Source: Tenacibaculum sp. 190130A14a
Lineage (GTDB): Bacteria > Bacteroidota > Bacteroidia > Flavobacteriales > Flavobacteriaceae
Assembly (NCBI RefSeq): GCF_964048965.1
Contig: NZ_OZ040189.1
Coordinates: 2,232,001-2,296,000, forward strand
DNA: 64,000 nucleotides
Direction: 5' to 3'
Shown: one piece after another, positions 34,589 through 43,035 of the stretch
Layout of the letters: every line of letters begins with the position of its first letter
Position numbering within the stretch: position 1 is the first letter of the stretch
The notes under the pieces: model-generated
What the model was told of the DNA's origin: nothing
Seen by the model: only the letters and a program-made list of their open reading frames with translations
Database searches by the model: none
Made by a program: the position numbers and the translations under genes

Positions 34589-35488
34589 ATGAACGTTCCT
34601 GAACTACCCAATCTTATTCATTATGCAATTCCATTTTTTGTATTAACTGTTATTATTGAAGTTATTTTAACAGTAAAAGTAAAAATGGAAGATTATGAAT
34701 ATAAAGATGCAATTACTTCCATAACTATGGGACTCGGGAATGTATTTATTGGATTGTTTACAAAAGGAATCATTTTAACATTCTTTATTTTTTTATATCA
34801 ATTTCGATTTTTTACACTTCCGTTTGCTTGGTGGACTTGGGTTATACTGCTATTTGCAGAAGATATTTGTTACTATTGGAATCATAGAATAGCTCATGAG
34901 AGTAGATTGTTTTGGGCCAGCCATGTAGTACACCACTCTTCTCAAAAATACAATTTAAGTACCGCTTTACGTCAAACATGGTCTGGGAGCTTTTATACTT
35001 TTATTTTTTGGGCTCCTCTACCACTTCTAGGCTTTCATCCTATTATGATTTTAATGCAAATGAGTATTTCTTTACTGTATCAATATTGGATTCATACCGA
35101 ATTAATTGATAAACTTCCTAGATGGTTTGAAGCCATCTTTAATACACCTAGTCATCATAGAGTGCACCACGCTACCAATCCACAATATTTAGATAGAAAT
35201 CATGCTGGAATATTTATTATTTGGGATAAACTCTTTGGAACTTTTGAACCAGAAGTAGAAAAACCTATTTATGGTTTAGTTACCAATATTAATACTTATA
35301 ATCCATTGAAAGTAGCATTTATAGAATGGTTTAATATGTTTAGTGATATCTTCACCAGCAATACATCTTTATGGAAAAGATTTCTGTACCTAATTAAACC
35401 TCCTGGATGGAAACATGATGGAACAGGAAAACTTTCTACTGACTTAAGAAAGGAATGGGAAAAAACAAAAAAAAGAGAAGCTCTTTAA
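34589..35488 (+). CDS. Sterol desaturase/fatty acid hydroxylase family protein
   Basis: A 299-residue integral membrane di-iron enzyme. Four or five hydrophobic segments surround the histidine boxes: HRIAHE (about residues 101-106), HVVHHSSQKYN (about 112-122) and HHRVHHATN (about 191-199). These ligate the non-haem di-iron centre of the fatty-acid hydroxylase superfamily. Substrates of the bacterial members include lipids, carotenoids and ether lipids, and the sequence alone does not decide. It stands alone between divergent rpsF and the terminator at 35469-35502. Confidence 0.87.
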   Translation: MNVPELPNLIHYAIPFFVLTVIIEVILTVKVKMEDYEYKDAITSITMGLGNVFIGLFTKGIILTFFIFLYQFRFFTLPFAWWTWVILLFAEDICYYWNHRIAHESRLFWASHVVHHSSQKYNLSTALRQTWSGSFYTFIFWAPLPLLGFHPIMILMQMSISLLYQYWIHTELIDKLPRWFEAIFNTPSHHRVHHATNPQYLDRNHAGIFIIWDKLFGTFEPEVEKPIYGLVTNINTYNPLKVAFIEWFNMFSDIFTSNTSLWKRFLYLIKPPGWKHDGTGKLSTDLRKEWEKTKKREAL

Positions 35489-35502
35489 GCTTCTCTTTTT
35501 TT
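35469..35502. terminator. Bidirectional terminator
   Basis: The stem AAAAAGAGAAGCT / AGCTTCTCTTTTT has a 5-nt loop, shared by the convergent sterol-desaturase-family gene (whose stop codon is inside it) and the barrel gene at 35501. Confidence 0.9.
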
Positions 35503-36559
35503 AATTTATATCAAAACGAACTCCTAATGATATATTTCTAGTATCAGTATCTTTAAAGAGAGGATTTAAGTCGTACTTAGCATATAAACTATAACCTCGA
35601 TAACCAAAATATGCACTTAAACCGTAATTCACTGTATTCATATTAAAGTTCGATTTCTGAACTTCTTCTACCTTAACTCCTTCTGTATTTACATATTCTA
35701 AATATTGTCTTGTTCCTAATTTAAAACCTACAAAACCTCCAATTCCAAATCTAACCGATTTATGCGTTCTATCGCCTATTTGACCGTTAGAATATTTTCT
35801 GTTTTTCGAAAAGTCAAATTCTAAATGCATTGGAAAAGTCATCTGTACATGGCGTAATCTACTTTCTGACAAAGAATTTGGATTTACATTTAAAACTGTT
35901 TGATCTCCATTTATTTCATGAAATTTATTTCCTTCTGCTCTTAAATTATTCCATAGAAATGAAAAACCATACTTAAAATATGTTTTTGACGCTTCTTTGC
36001 TTAATCGCGTTTTCCAAGTAAAACCTAATTCATAAAAATGTGATTGCCAAAACTTATATTCTGAATCATTTAATGAACCAAATTTGTGGTTTTCTAAAAC
36101 ATTGTTAACACCTAGTGCAAAAACAATTTGAGTAGTTGTTCTTTTATTTCTTCTAAGACTATCTCTTTTACGTTCGTCTCTTTCAGAAAAATCTAATTTA
36201 AATTTTGCACCTCCTATACTAAAAGTATTTTCATCTTCGTTACTAGTTGCTATTTTTCCATCTACTTTATCTTGTACTAAGCCTTGTAATTTAATTTCTT
36301 GTACACCTACCAACTGCTCAATTCTTTGTGCATGGTACTCAGCTGCCTTCTTTTTCAATTCAACTGCATTTTCCTGCGTTATTTCATTGTTACTCGCTTT
36401 TAAGTTAATTTCTTTCACTTTTGTTTTTAGCGAGTCTTTCTGTTCTTTAGTTATTCTTTCAATTTTTATCGAAATTTTTCTAACTTCTTCTTCAAAATTT
36501 TTCTCTTGAGATTGGGCAATAGTTGTTACAAACAACACTAAAAATAGTATTCTTTTCAT
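35501..36559 (-). CDS. Outer-membrane beta-barrel protein downstream of an ECF sigma/anti-sigma pair
   Basis: A 352-residue secreted protein. The signal peptide (RILFLVLFVTTIAQS) is followed by a coiled, highly charged region of about 110 residues (KISIKIERITKEQKDSLKTK and later ELKKKAAEYHAQRIEQ). The C-terminal barrel-like domain (from about 130) has alternating strands such as VRFGIGGFVGFKLG, VNYGLSAYFGYRGYSLYAKYD and the terminal ISLGVRFDIN. PorT-like barrels of this kind are common third genes of flavobacterial ECF units. Function unknown; it may be the regulated envelope component. Confidence 0.78.
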   Translation of the reverse strand: MKRILFLVLFVTTIAQSQEKNFEEEVRKISIKIERITKEQKDSLKTKVKEINLKASNNEITQENAVELKKKAAEYHAQRIEQLVGVQEIKLQGLVQDKVDGKIATSNEDENTFSIGGAKFKLDFSERDERKRDSLRRNKRTTTQIVFALGVNNVLENHKFGSLNDSEYKFWQSHFYELGFTWKTRLSKEASKTYFKYGFSFLWNNLRAEGNKFHEINGDQTVLNVNPNSLSESRLRHVQMTFPMHLEFDFSKNRKYSNGQIGDRTHKSVRFGIGGFVGFKLGTRQYLEYVNTEGVKVEEVQKSNFNMNTVNYGLSAYFGYRGYSLYAKYDLNPLFKDTDTRNISLGVRFDIN

Positions 36560-36627
36560 TTTAATAATTTTTAAGTTTAACTAAGTTTTTTTAGATAATT
36601 TATTATCTATCTATTAATGGTAAGCGC

Positions 36628-37461
36628 TTATTTATTTCTCTCTGTAAAGGCTACAGCTATATCTGAAATTTTAACCTTTAATTTTTGCATAAAGTTTCCT
36701 TTAAATTCTTCATCATCAATATTTCTCTCTATTTCGGCTAAAATTGTCTCTGGGCTAACGGTTAAATTAGATTTTCTTAATTCCAATTTAATAGCTTTAA
36801 AAACATCCTCTCTATTTACTTTATGTCTTGCGTAATATTCTTTAACTTCCTCTTCCGTATGGGTTACCGCAAACAATAAATCCTCACTATTTACTTTTAT
36901 TCTTAAGTTAGATGCTTTATTGGCTGGAACTAGTTTATTCTTAATCTCTCTAATTTCAATTTGACTCTTTGTTGTTTGAGGTATAACATTTTTTACTTCC
37001 TCAGCTATCATCTCAGTGTTTTCTATTTCAACATTCTCTACAATTAGCTTGTCAAACTTTACTTCTTCATTAACCTTGTCAATTGTTTTTTCCACTTTTC
37101 CCGTTACATTTTCAGTCAGTTCAACACTAGCAATTACCTCTTCATTTGTAACTGTTGCCTCTATTCCATTCATCTCTTTAATAGATGGTAACTCTTCACT
37201 TTTCATATTTTCGTTTGCCTCTGTATGAACAATGATCTCTTCTGGTATTTCAACACTATCTTCTTTTAAAAAGTAAAAAGTAGTTAAACCTATTAAGAGT
37301 ACTATACTCGCGGCAGACATCAAATGAAACCTTTTCCTTTTCTTCTTTGCTTTATGTTCGTCTAATTGCGTATTCAAACGTTCCCAAGCCGAAGAAGAGG
37401 GTGTAAATTCTCTATTCTTTAATCTCTTTACTATTTCTTTATCTATATTATTTATTGACAT
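36628..37461 (-). CDS. Putative membrane-bound anti-sigma factor
   Basis: A 277-residue single-pass protein. The short cytoplasmic N-terminus (NKEIVKRLKNREFTPSSSAWERLNTQLDEH) precedes a Lys/Arg stretch and one transmembrane helix at about 47-66 (LMSAASIVLLIGLTTFYFL). A long acidic, Glu/Val-rich periplasmic region follows, with a C-terminal charged helical part. The SAWERL segment is common in Bacteroidota proteins encoded next to ECF sigma genes. It overlaps the sigma gene by 14 bp, supporting a sigma/anti-sigma pair. No zinc-binding HxxxCxxC motif is present, so the inhibitory mode differs from ZAS proteins. Confidence 0.72.
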   Translation of the reverse strand: MSINNIDKEIVKRLKNREFTPSSSAWERLNTQLDEHKAKKKRKRFHLMSAASIVLLIGLTTFYFLKEDSVEIPEEIIVHTEANENMKSEELPSIKEMNGIEATVTNEEVIASVELTENVTGKVEKTIDKVNEEVKFDKLIVENVEIENTEMIAEEVKNVIPQTTKSQIEIREIKNKLVPANKASNLRIKVNSEDLLFAVTHTEEEVKEYYARHKVNREDVFKAIKLELRKSNLTVSPETILAEIERNIDDEEFKGNFMQKLKVKISDIAVAFTERNK

Positions 37462-38008
37462 GCTTTACTTGATTCATTTTTTGATAATGCGCTTGTAACC
37501 ATTTACGAGCTTTAAACAACTGAGATTTCGATGTGCTTTCCGAAATATTTAATTTCTTAGCTATCTCAGAATGTTTGTATCCTTCAATTGCATATAAATT
37601 AAACACCAACTTATACCCTTCTGGTAATTGATCTATCAGCTTCTGTATATCCTCTACGGCTGTATTCTCAATACTTTCCGTTTGAAATTCGTTGAGTACA
37701 TAATCTTCATCTGGAAAAACAACAAATTTCTTTTTACGCAAATAACTAATACAGGTATTGACCATTATTTTACGTATCCATCCTTCCAAGCTTCCTTCTT
37801 CTTTAAAGCTTTTAATATTTGTAAACACTTTAAAAAAACCTTGTAACATTAAATCTTCTGCGTGATGCATATCTTTCACATATTGTCTGCATACTCCCAA
37901 CATCTTTGGAGCATATTGTTCAAACAACTGTTGTTGAGCTTCTCTATTCTCTTTCTTAGCTTTTTTAACAAGCGTTGTTTCTTTTTTATGTAATGAAATA
38001 ATTTTCAA
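37448..38008 (-). CDS. ECF-type RNA polymerase sigma factor
   Basis: A 186-residue sigma-70 family protein with only regions 2 and 4. Region 2 runs AQQQLFEQYAPKMLGVCRQYVKDMHHAEDLMLQGFFKVF with the core-binding and -10 parts (read in pieces), and region 4 includes LPEGYKLVFNLYAIEGYKHSEIAKKLNISESTSKSQ, an HTH. The start codon is TTG at 38008; the next Met is far inside region 2, and a TATATTTG box at 38037-38044 lies 29 bp upstream. It is first in a three-gene unit with the putative anti-sigma factor and a barrel protein, which suggests an envelope-stress or surface-signalling switch. Confidence 0.88.
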   Translation of the reverse strand: MKIISLHKKETTLVKKAKKENREAQQQLFEQYAPKMLGVCRQYVKDMHHAEDLMLQGFFKVFTNIKSFKEEGSLEGWIRKIMVNTCISYLRKKKFVVFPDEDYVLNEFQTESIENTAVEDIQKLIDQLPEGYKLVFNLYAIEGYKHSEIAKKLNISESTSKSQLFKARKWLQAHYQKMNQVKHVNK

Positions 38009-38036
38009 CTTAATTTTTCTAAGTTTTTTGTCCTTA

Positions 38037-38044
38037 CAAATATA
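38037..38044 (-). promoter_or_regulatory. Promoter -7 box (TATATTTG) of the sigma-factor unit
   Basis: A perfect TAnnTTTG on the minus strand 29 bp before the TTG start at 38008. It is a vegetative-type box, so basal expression would not require the ECF factor itself. Confidence 0.5.
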
Positions 38045-38080
38045 TAGACTACATGTTTTTAAAAAAGGTTGCCTTCACAC

Positions 38081-38160
38081 AAAAAAAAAACTCCAACTTT
38101 TTCTAAAGCTGGAGCATCCATATCATTTCTGCAATGATATTTCGGGGGGACTTCAATATA
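38081..38160 (-). ncRNA. Possible small RNA ending in a terminator, upstream of the sigma gene
   Basis: In the 333-bp gap 38009-38341 the minus strand shows a C-run (38145-38150), a hairpin ATATCATT/AATGATAT (38120-38140), and a terminator stem CTCCA-CTTT/AAAG-TGGAG (38091-38114) with ten Ts (38081-38090). A degenerate TATATTGA box is at 38153-38160. Such a terminator upstream of, and pointing toward, the sigma gene has no other gene to serve, because relA is divergent. It could be an sRNA or an attenuated sigma-gene leader. The promoter is weak, so the call is tentative. Confidence 0.35.
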
Positions 38161-38247
38161 TTTTACAATTATTTTTTCCTTTATATCAAATGTTATTGCT
38201 AATTTACTATTAAATCTAACTTCTAAATAGGGAAAAACACTGTATGT

Positions 38248-38262
38248 GTCGAATTTTTCGAC
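38248..38262. promoter_or_regulatory. Perfect inverted repeat upstream of relA/spoT (possible operator)
   Basis: GTCGAA-TTT-TTCGAC lies 80 bp before the relA/spoT start. It is GC-richer than its surroundings and has no T-run in either direction, so an operator is more likely than a terminator. No regulator can be assigned. Confidence 0.35.
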
Positions 38263-38341
38263 GAATAAAAAAAATTAAGATTCCCTTAACATTTTATTTC
38301 TAAAACTTGCTCAGTAATTTTCTTTGTTTTACTTTTAATCT

Positions 38342-40558
38342 ATGACATATACAGCAACGATAGAAGAAGAGAATAAAGAGATAGCAAATCGTTATAAAGA
38401 TTTATTAAAAGGGACGTATCAAACCTTATCTGAGGAAGATAAAAAATTGATTCGTAAAGCTTTTGATATAGCTGTTGAAGCGCATTCTGAACAACGAAGA
38501 AAAACAGGTGAACCTTACATTTACCATCCTATTGCAGTAGCAAAAATAGTCGCTTACGAGATTGGTTTAGGAGCCACCTCAATTGCTGCAGCATTGTTAC
38601 ATGATGTTGTTGAAGATACGCATTATACCATTGATGACATGGAGCGTCTTTTTGGTGAAACCATTGCTAGAATTGTAAGTGGTTTAACCAAAATTTCTAA
38701 TCTAAAAAAAGAACAAGACTACTCTATCCAGGCAGAAAACTTTAGAAAAATGCTATTAACCCTACATGATGATGTTCGTGTAATACTTATAAAAATAGCA
38801 GATAGATTGCACAATATGCAAACTATGGACGCAATGCCAGCGCACAAGCAGGTTAAAATTGCATCTGAAACCTTATATATTTATGCTCCTTTAGCACACC
38901 GCTTAGGGTTGTACAACATAAAAACTGAACTAGAAGACTTAGGTTTAAAATATACTGAGCCTGATGTTTATAATGATATTTTATTAAAAATTAAGGAGAG
39001 TAAAGAAGATCAACAAAAATATATTGATAGATTTACTGGTGTCTTAAAAGAAGCTTTAGATAAAGAGAATTTTAAATACGAAATTAAAGGAAGGTTTAAA
39101 TCCATTTTTTCGATACGCAGAAAAATGCGTAAACAAAATGTTTCTTTTGATGAAGTTTACGACAAATTTGCTATTCGAATTATTTACGAGCCTTTATCGA
39201 GAGATGAAAAATTTGATGCTTGGAAAATATATTCGATTGTTACAGATTTCTTTAAACCTAACCCTGCTCGACTTAGAGATTGGATTTCTCAACCTAAATC
39301 TACTGGTTATGAGGCTTTACATATCACCGTTATTGGGCCAGAGTCTAAATGGGTTGAAGTACAAATTCGTTCTGATAGAATGGATGAGATTGCAGAAAAA
39401 GGTTATGCCGCTCACTTTAAGTATAAACAAGGTAGTATAACTGAAAATGGTCTTGAGGGTTGGTTGAATAAATTAAAAGAAACATTAGAAAATCAAAGTT
39501 TAAATGCTGTTGATTTTGTGGAAGACTTTAAACTGAACTTATATGCCAAAGAAATATATGTATTTACTCCCAAAGGAGATTTAAAATCTTTACCAAAAGG
39601 AGCCTCTGCATTAGACTTTGCTTTTTCAATTCATACAGATGTTGGTCTAAAATGTAGAGGGGCTAAAGTTAATGGTAAATTAGTACCTTTAAGTTATGAG
39701 TTAAATAGTGGTGATCAAGTAGAAGTGCTTACTGCTAGTAATAATAAACCGAATGTTCGTTGGCTAGATTTTGTATTAACTGCGAGAGCTAGAACAAAAA
39801 TTAAATCTGCCTTAAAAGCCGAAGAGAAAAAGATTGCGGAAGAAGGGAAGGCTATTTTAATGCGTAAACTTCGTCATTTGAAAATAACTCCAAATGAAAA
39901 AACTATACATGAGCTAGCTTCATATTTCAACCTGAAAACTAGTTTTGATTTATTTTTTAGAATAGGAAATGGTGCTATTGACAATACACAATTAAAAGAG
40001 TTTGTTGCACAACGTAACAGTACCATTATGAACTTCTTTAAAAATCCTTTTAGAAGAACTAGTGGAAAAGCCATTACTGATAAAGAAGAAGTAACTAGTA
40101 AATATGATGCTTTAGTTTTTGGAAAAGATGAACAAACACTAGATTATACCTTAGCTAAGTGTTGCGCACCAATTCCAGGAGATAAAGTTTTTGGTTTTGT
40201 AACAATTAATGAAGGAATAAAAGTTCATAAAAACGATTGTCCTAATTCTATATCTCTTCAATCGAATTATGCTTATCGAATCATGCCTGCTAAATGGATT
40301 GACTCTACACAACAAGAGTTTACTGCCATTTTACATATTTCTGGACTAGATAATAAAGGAATCGTTAATAACTTAACAAGAATTATATCTAACTCTATGG
40401 ATGTATTTATTCACAGTATAAATATCTCAGGAAATGATGGAGTTTTTGATGGGAAATTATCTTTAAGTGTTAAGAATAAAGTACAATTAAACAAGTTGAT
40501 TGATCGGATGAAAAAGGTTGAAGGAGTTCAAAAAGTAGAACGTGTTAATACTTTGTAA
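38342..40558 (+). CDS. Bifunctional (p)ppGpp synthetase/hydrolase (RelA/SpoT homologue)
   Basis: A 738-residue Rel protein controlling the stringent response. The N-terminal HD hydrolase domain has HSEQRRKTGEPYIYHPIAVA and the intact HDVVED metal motif, so hydrolysis should be active. The synthetase domain shows DEVYDKFAIRIIY, RDWISQPKSTGYEALH and VEVQIRSDRMDEIAEKGYAAH. The TGS domain (IYVFTPKGDLKSLPKGASALDFAF), a Cys-rich helical region (AKCCAPIPGD) and a C-terminal ACT domain follow. The length is typical of a bifunctional Rel/SpoT. Confidence 0.93.
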   Translation: MTYTATIEEENKEIANRYKDLLKGTYQTLSEEDKKLIRKAFDIAVEAHSEQRRKTGEPYIYHPIAVAKIVAYEIGLGATSIAAALLHDVVEDTHYTIDDMERLFGETIARIVSGLTKISNLKKEQDYSIQAENFRKMLLTLHDDVRVILIKIADRLHNMQTMDAMPAHKQVKIASETLYIYAPLAHRLGLYNIKTELEDLGLKYTEPDVYNDILLKIKESKEDQQKYIDRFTGVLKEALDKENFKYEIKGRFKSIFSIRRKMRKQNVSFDEVYDKFAIRIIYEPLSRDEKFDAWKIYSIVTDFFKPNPARLRDWISQPKSTGYEALHITVIGPESKWVEVQIRSDRMDEIAEKGYAAHFKYKQGSITENGLEGWLNKLKETLENQSLNAVDFVEDFKLNLYAKEIYVFTPKGDLKSLPKGASALDFAFSIHTDVGLKCRGAKVNGKLVPLSYELNSGDQVEVLTASNNKPNVRWLDFVLTARARTKIKSALKAEEKKIAEEGKAILMRKLRHLKITPNEKTIHELASYFNLKTSFDLFFRIGNGAIDNTQLKEFVAQRNSTIMNFFKNPFRRTSGKAITDKEEVTSKYDALVFGKDEQTLDYTLAKCCAPIPGDKVFGFVTINEGIKVHKNDCPNSISLQSNYAYRIMPAKWIDSTQQEFTAILHISGLDNKGIVNNLTRIISNSMDVFIHSINISGNDGVFDGKLSLSVKNKVQLNKLIDRMKKVEGVQKVERVNTL

Positions 40559-40579
40559 ATATCATTCTAAAAATATCTG

Positions 40580-40608
40580 TTGTTTTTTCAGAAATAAGAT
40601 TAAATTTG
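40580..40608 (+). promoter_or_regulatory. Promoter TTG-N18-TAAATTTG of the Fur-family gene
   Basis: TTG (40580-40582), an 18-nt spacer and TAAATTTG (40601-40608) end 22 bp before the ATG at 40630. Confidence 0.75.
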
Positions 40609-40629
40609 TCCTTTGGTAAAATATAAATA

Positions 40630-41079
40630 ATGAGTAGTACTGTCGAAAATCAAGAAATTGTAAAAAAAGTGTTCACTTCTTTCTTAGAAGAAAACAAGCA
40701 TAGGAAAACTCCTGAGCGTTTTGCTATTTTACAAGAGATATATGATGCAGATGAACATTTTGATATCGAATCTTTGTATATCAAAATGAAAAATAAAAAT
40801 TATCGTGTCAGTAGAGCTACGCTGTACAACACTATCGACTTACTATTAGATTGTGGTTTGGTTCGTAAACATCAATTCGATGGCCAATCAATGGCTCGAT
40901 ATGAAAAGAGTTATTTTGACAAACAACATGATCACGTAATTTTAACAGATACAGGAGAAGTAAAAGAATTCTGTGACCCTAGAATTCAAATCATTAAAAA
41001 AACAATAGAAGAAGTTTTTGATATCGAAATACACAATCACTCCTTATATTTTTACGGTACTAAAAAGAAAAAAGACTAA
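40630..41079 (+). CDS. Fur-family metalloregulator
   Basis: A 149-residue winged-helix repressor. The DNA-binding domain contains [31 protein letters not shown] in parts and the recognition helix [20 protein letters not shown]. The hinge/metal site follows as [19 protein letters not shown], with the HDH cluster that binds the regulatory metal, and a C-terminal [12 protein letters not shown]. The paired CxxC structural zinc motifs of Fur/PerR are absent. Whether it senses iron, zinc or peroxide is undecidable here. It is followed by a terminator and purA. Confidence 0.9.
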   Translation: MSSTVENQEIVKKVFTSFLEENKHRKTPERFAILQEIYDADEHFDIESLYIKMKNKNYRVSRATLYNTIDLLLDCGLVRKHQFDGQSMARYEKSYFDKQHDHVILTDTGEVKEFCDPRIQIIKKTIEEVFDIEIHNHSLYFYGTKKKKD

Positions 41080-41091
41080 AATACAACACCC

Positions 41092-41121
41092 AAAAATCAG
41101 CTTTCATTAAGTTGATTTTTT
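41092..41121 (+). terminator. Terminator after the Fur-family gene
   Basis: The stem AAAAATCAGCTT / AAGTTGATTTTT has one G-T pair and a 5-nt loop, and ends in a T-run. Confidence 0.7.
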
Positions 41122-41161
41122 ATTTTCAATAAACATAAAACAACACAAATAACACAACTAA

Positions 41162-42433
41162 ATGGCTGTAGATTTATTACTCGGTTTACAATGGGGAGAC
41201 GAGGGAAAAGGTAAAATTGTAGATGTACTTACAAAAAACTATGATATTATTGCCCGTTTTCAAGGAGGTCCAAATGCTGGACATACTTTAATTTTTGATG
41301 GAAACAAACATGTATTGCACACCATTCCTTCAGGAATTTTTCATAAAACAGCTTTAAACGTTGTAGGTAACGGAGTTGTTATTGACCCTGTTATTTTTAA
41401 ACGCGAATTAGAAAATTTAGATGTTCATAATATCGACTACACATCTAAACTATTAATTTCTAGAAAAGCACATTTAATTCTTCCAACACACCGATTATTA
41501 GACGCTGCTTCTGAAACTTCAAAAGGAAAAGCTAAAATAGGTTCTACTTTAAAAGGTATTGGTCCAACTTATATGGATAAAACCGGTAGAAACGGAATGC
41601 GCGTTGGAGATTTAGAATTAGATAACTGGAAAGAAAAATATCGTGCATTAACAGAAAAACATATCAATATGTTGAATTTCTTTGATGTAGATATTCAATA
41701 TGATTTAGAAGAGTTAGAAGCAGAATTTTCTGCTGGAATCGACAAGTTAAAAACTTTGCAATTCATCGATTCTGAAGAATTTCTTAATTCAGCAATTAAA
41801 GAAGGAAAATCAATTTTAGCAGAAGGAGCTCAAGGTTCTTTATTAGATATTGACTTTGGAACATATCCTTTTGTTACTTCATCTAATACAACTGCTGCAG
41901 GGGCTTGTACTGGTTTGGGAATTGCTCCTAATAAAATTGGAGATGTATTTGGAATTTTTAAAGCATACACTACTCGTGTAGGTTCTGGACCATTTCCTAC
42001 AGAATTATTCGATGATAACGGAGCTACTATGGCTAAAGTAGGTCATGAGTTTGGAGCTACCACTGGTAGACCACGTAGATGTGGTTGGTTAGATTTAGTT
42101 GCTTTAAAATATGCTGTTCAAGTAAATGGCGTTACTCAATTAATGATGATGAAAGGTGATGTATTATCTGGTTTTGACACCTTAAAAGTATGTACTGGAT
42201 ATACATATAATGGTGAAGCAATCTCTCACTTACCATACAATATAGAACCAGAAAATGTAACACCTATTTATACTGAGTTCAAAGGTTGGCAAGCAGATTT
42301 AACAAAAATGTCAACTAAAGAAGAGTTACCACAAAACTTGTTAGACTATATTTCGTTTATCGAGAAAGAGACTGAAGTACCTATTAAAATTGTTTCAGTA
42401 GGTCCCGATAGAAAACAAACAATAATGAGATAA
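41162..42433 (+). CDS. purA: Adenylosuccinate synthase
   Basis: A 423-residue GTP-dependent enzyme joining IMP and aspartate in AMP synthesis. The N-terminal P-loop-like LQWGDEGKGKIVD is intact, followed by the IMP-site FQGGPNAGHT, GIGPTYMDKTGRNGMRVGD, LAEGAQGSLLDIDFGTYPFVTSSN, the GTP-site region TRVGSGPFPTE and the C-terminal SVGPDRKQTI. The length and all motifs are normal. A terminator follows at 42437-42464. Confidence 0.97.
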   Translation: MAVDLLLGLQWGDEGKGKIVDVLTKNYDIIARFQGGPNAGHTLIFDGNKHVLHTIPSGIFHKTALNVVGNGVVIDPVIFKRELENLDVHNIDYTSKLLISRKAHLILPTHRLLDAASETSKGKAKIGSTLKGIGPTYMDKTGRNGMRVGDLELDNWKEKYRALTEKHINMLNFFDVDIQYDLEELEAEFSAGIDKLKTLQFIDSEEFLNSAIKEGKSILAEGAQGSLLDIDFGTYPFVTSSNTTAAGACTGLGIAPNKIGDVFGIFKAYTTRVGSGPFPTELFDDNGATMAKVGHEFGATTGRPRRCGWLDLVALKYAVQVNGVTQLMMMKGDVLSGFDTLKVCTGYTYNGEAISHLPYNIEPENVTPIYTEFKGWQADLTKMSTKEELPQNLLDYISFIEKETEVPIKIVSVGPDRKQTIMR

Positions 42434-42436
42434 TAA

Positions 42437-42464
42437 AAAAGGAGTTCAATTTTGAGCTCCTTTT
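42437..42464 (+). terminator. Terminator after purA
   Basis: The stem AAAAGGAGTTCAA / TTGAGCTCCTTTT has one G-T pair and a short loop, and ends in a T-run. Confidence 0.85.
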
Positions 42465-42477
42465 CTAATTAACGACT

Positions 42478-43017
42478 ATGGTTGAAGAATATTTATACAA
42501 TATCAAAAAACAATTTCTATCCTATAAAGAAGTAGCTGATAAAGCCCTGAAACAACTTAATGAAGAAGACCTACATTGGACCTATAACAATGAGAGTAAC
42601 AGTATAGCAATGTTGATGATTCATTTATCTGAAAACATGCTTTCAAGATGGACCGATTTTTTTACTTCTGATGGCGAAAAAGAAAATAGAAATAGAGATG
42701 CTGAGTTTGAGCCACAAAATTTAAACAAGGAACAATTAACAGCACATTGGGAAAAAGGTTGGAACTGTTTGTTCGATGCCTTAGACTCACTGAATGAATC
42801 TAATTTTAACACCCCTATTTACATAAGAAATAAAGAACATAAACTTATAGAAAGTATTTCAAGACAAATAGCGCACTATCCCTACCACATAGGTCAAATA
42901 GCTTATATAGGTAAGATGATTTTAAATGATCGATGGCAAACTGCTTCTATAGCCAAAGGAAAGTCTAAAGAATTTATACAAGCTCAATTTGAACAGAATA
43001 AAAAAGGAACTCATTAA
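42478..43017 (+). CDS. DinB/DUF1572-family four-helix protein
   Basis: A 179-residue all-helical protein of the DinB-like superfamily, DUF1572 branch. Putative metal-binding histidines are in MLMIHLSENMLSRW (helix 2) and QIAHYPYHIGQIAYIGK (helix 4). NESNSIAMLMIHL and RDAEF are common to the group. Superfamily members include thiol-dependent S-transferases, which is of interest because bshA marks a bacillithiol producer (bacillithiol S-transferases are DinB-like). That link is inference only. Its stop codon is inside the loop of the terminator that follows. Confidence 0.8.
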   Translation: MVEEYLYNIKKQFLSYKEVADKALKQLNEEDLHWTYNNESNSIAMLMIHLSENMLSRWTDFFTSDGEKENRNRDAEFEPQNLNKEQLTAHWEKGWNCLFDALDSLNESNFNTPIYIRNKEHKLIESISRQIAHYPYHIGQIAYIGKMILNDRWQTASIAKGKSKEFIQAQFEQNKKGTH

Positions 43018-43033
43018 ATAGAGTTCCTTTTTT
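43001..43033. terminator. Bidirectional terminator
   Basis: The perfect stem AAAAAGGAACTC / GAGTTCCTTTTT has an 8-nt loop, between the DinB-like gene (+) and the decarboxylase gene (-). Confidence 0.92.
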
Positions 43034-43035
43034 TA

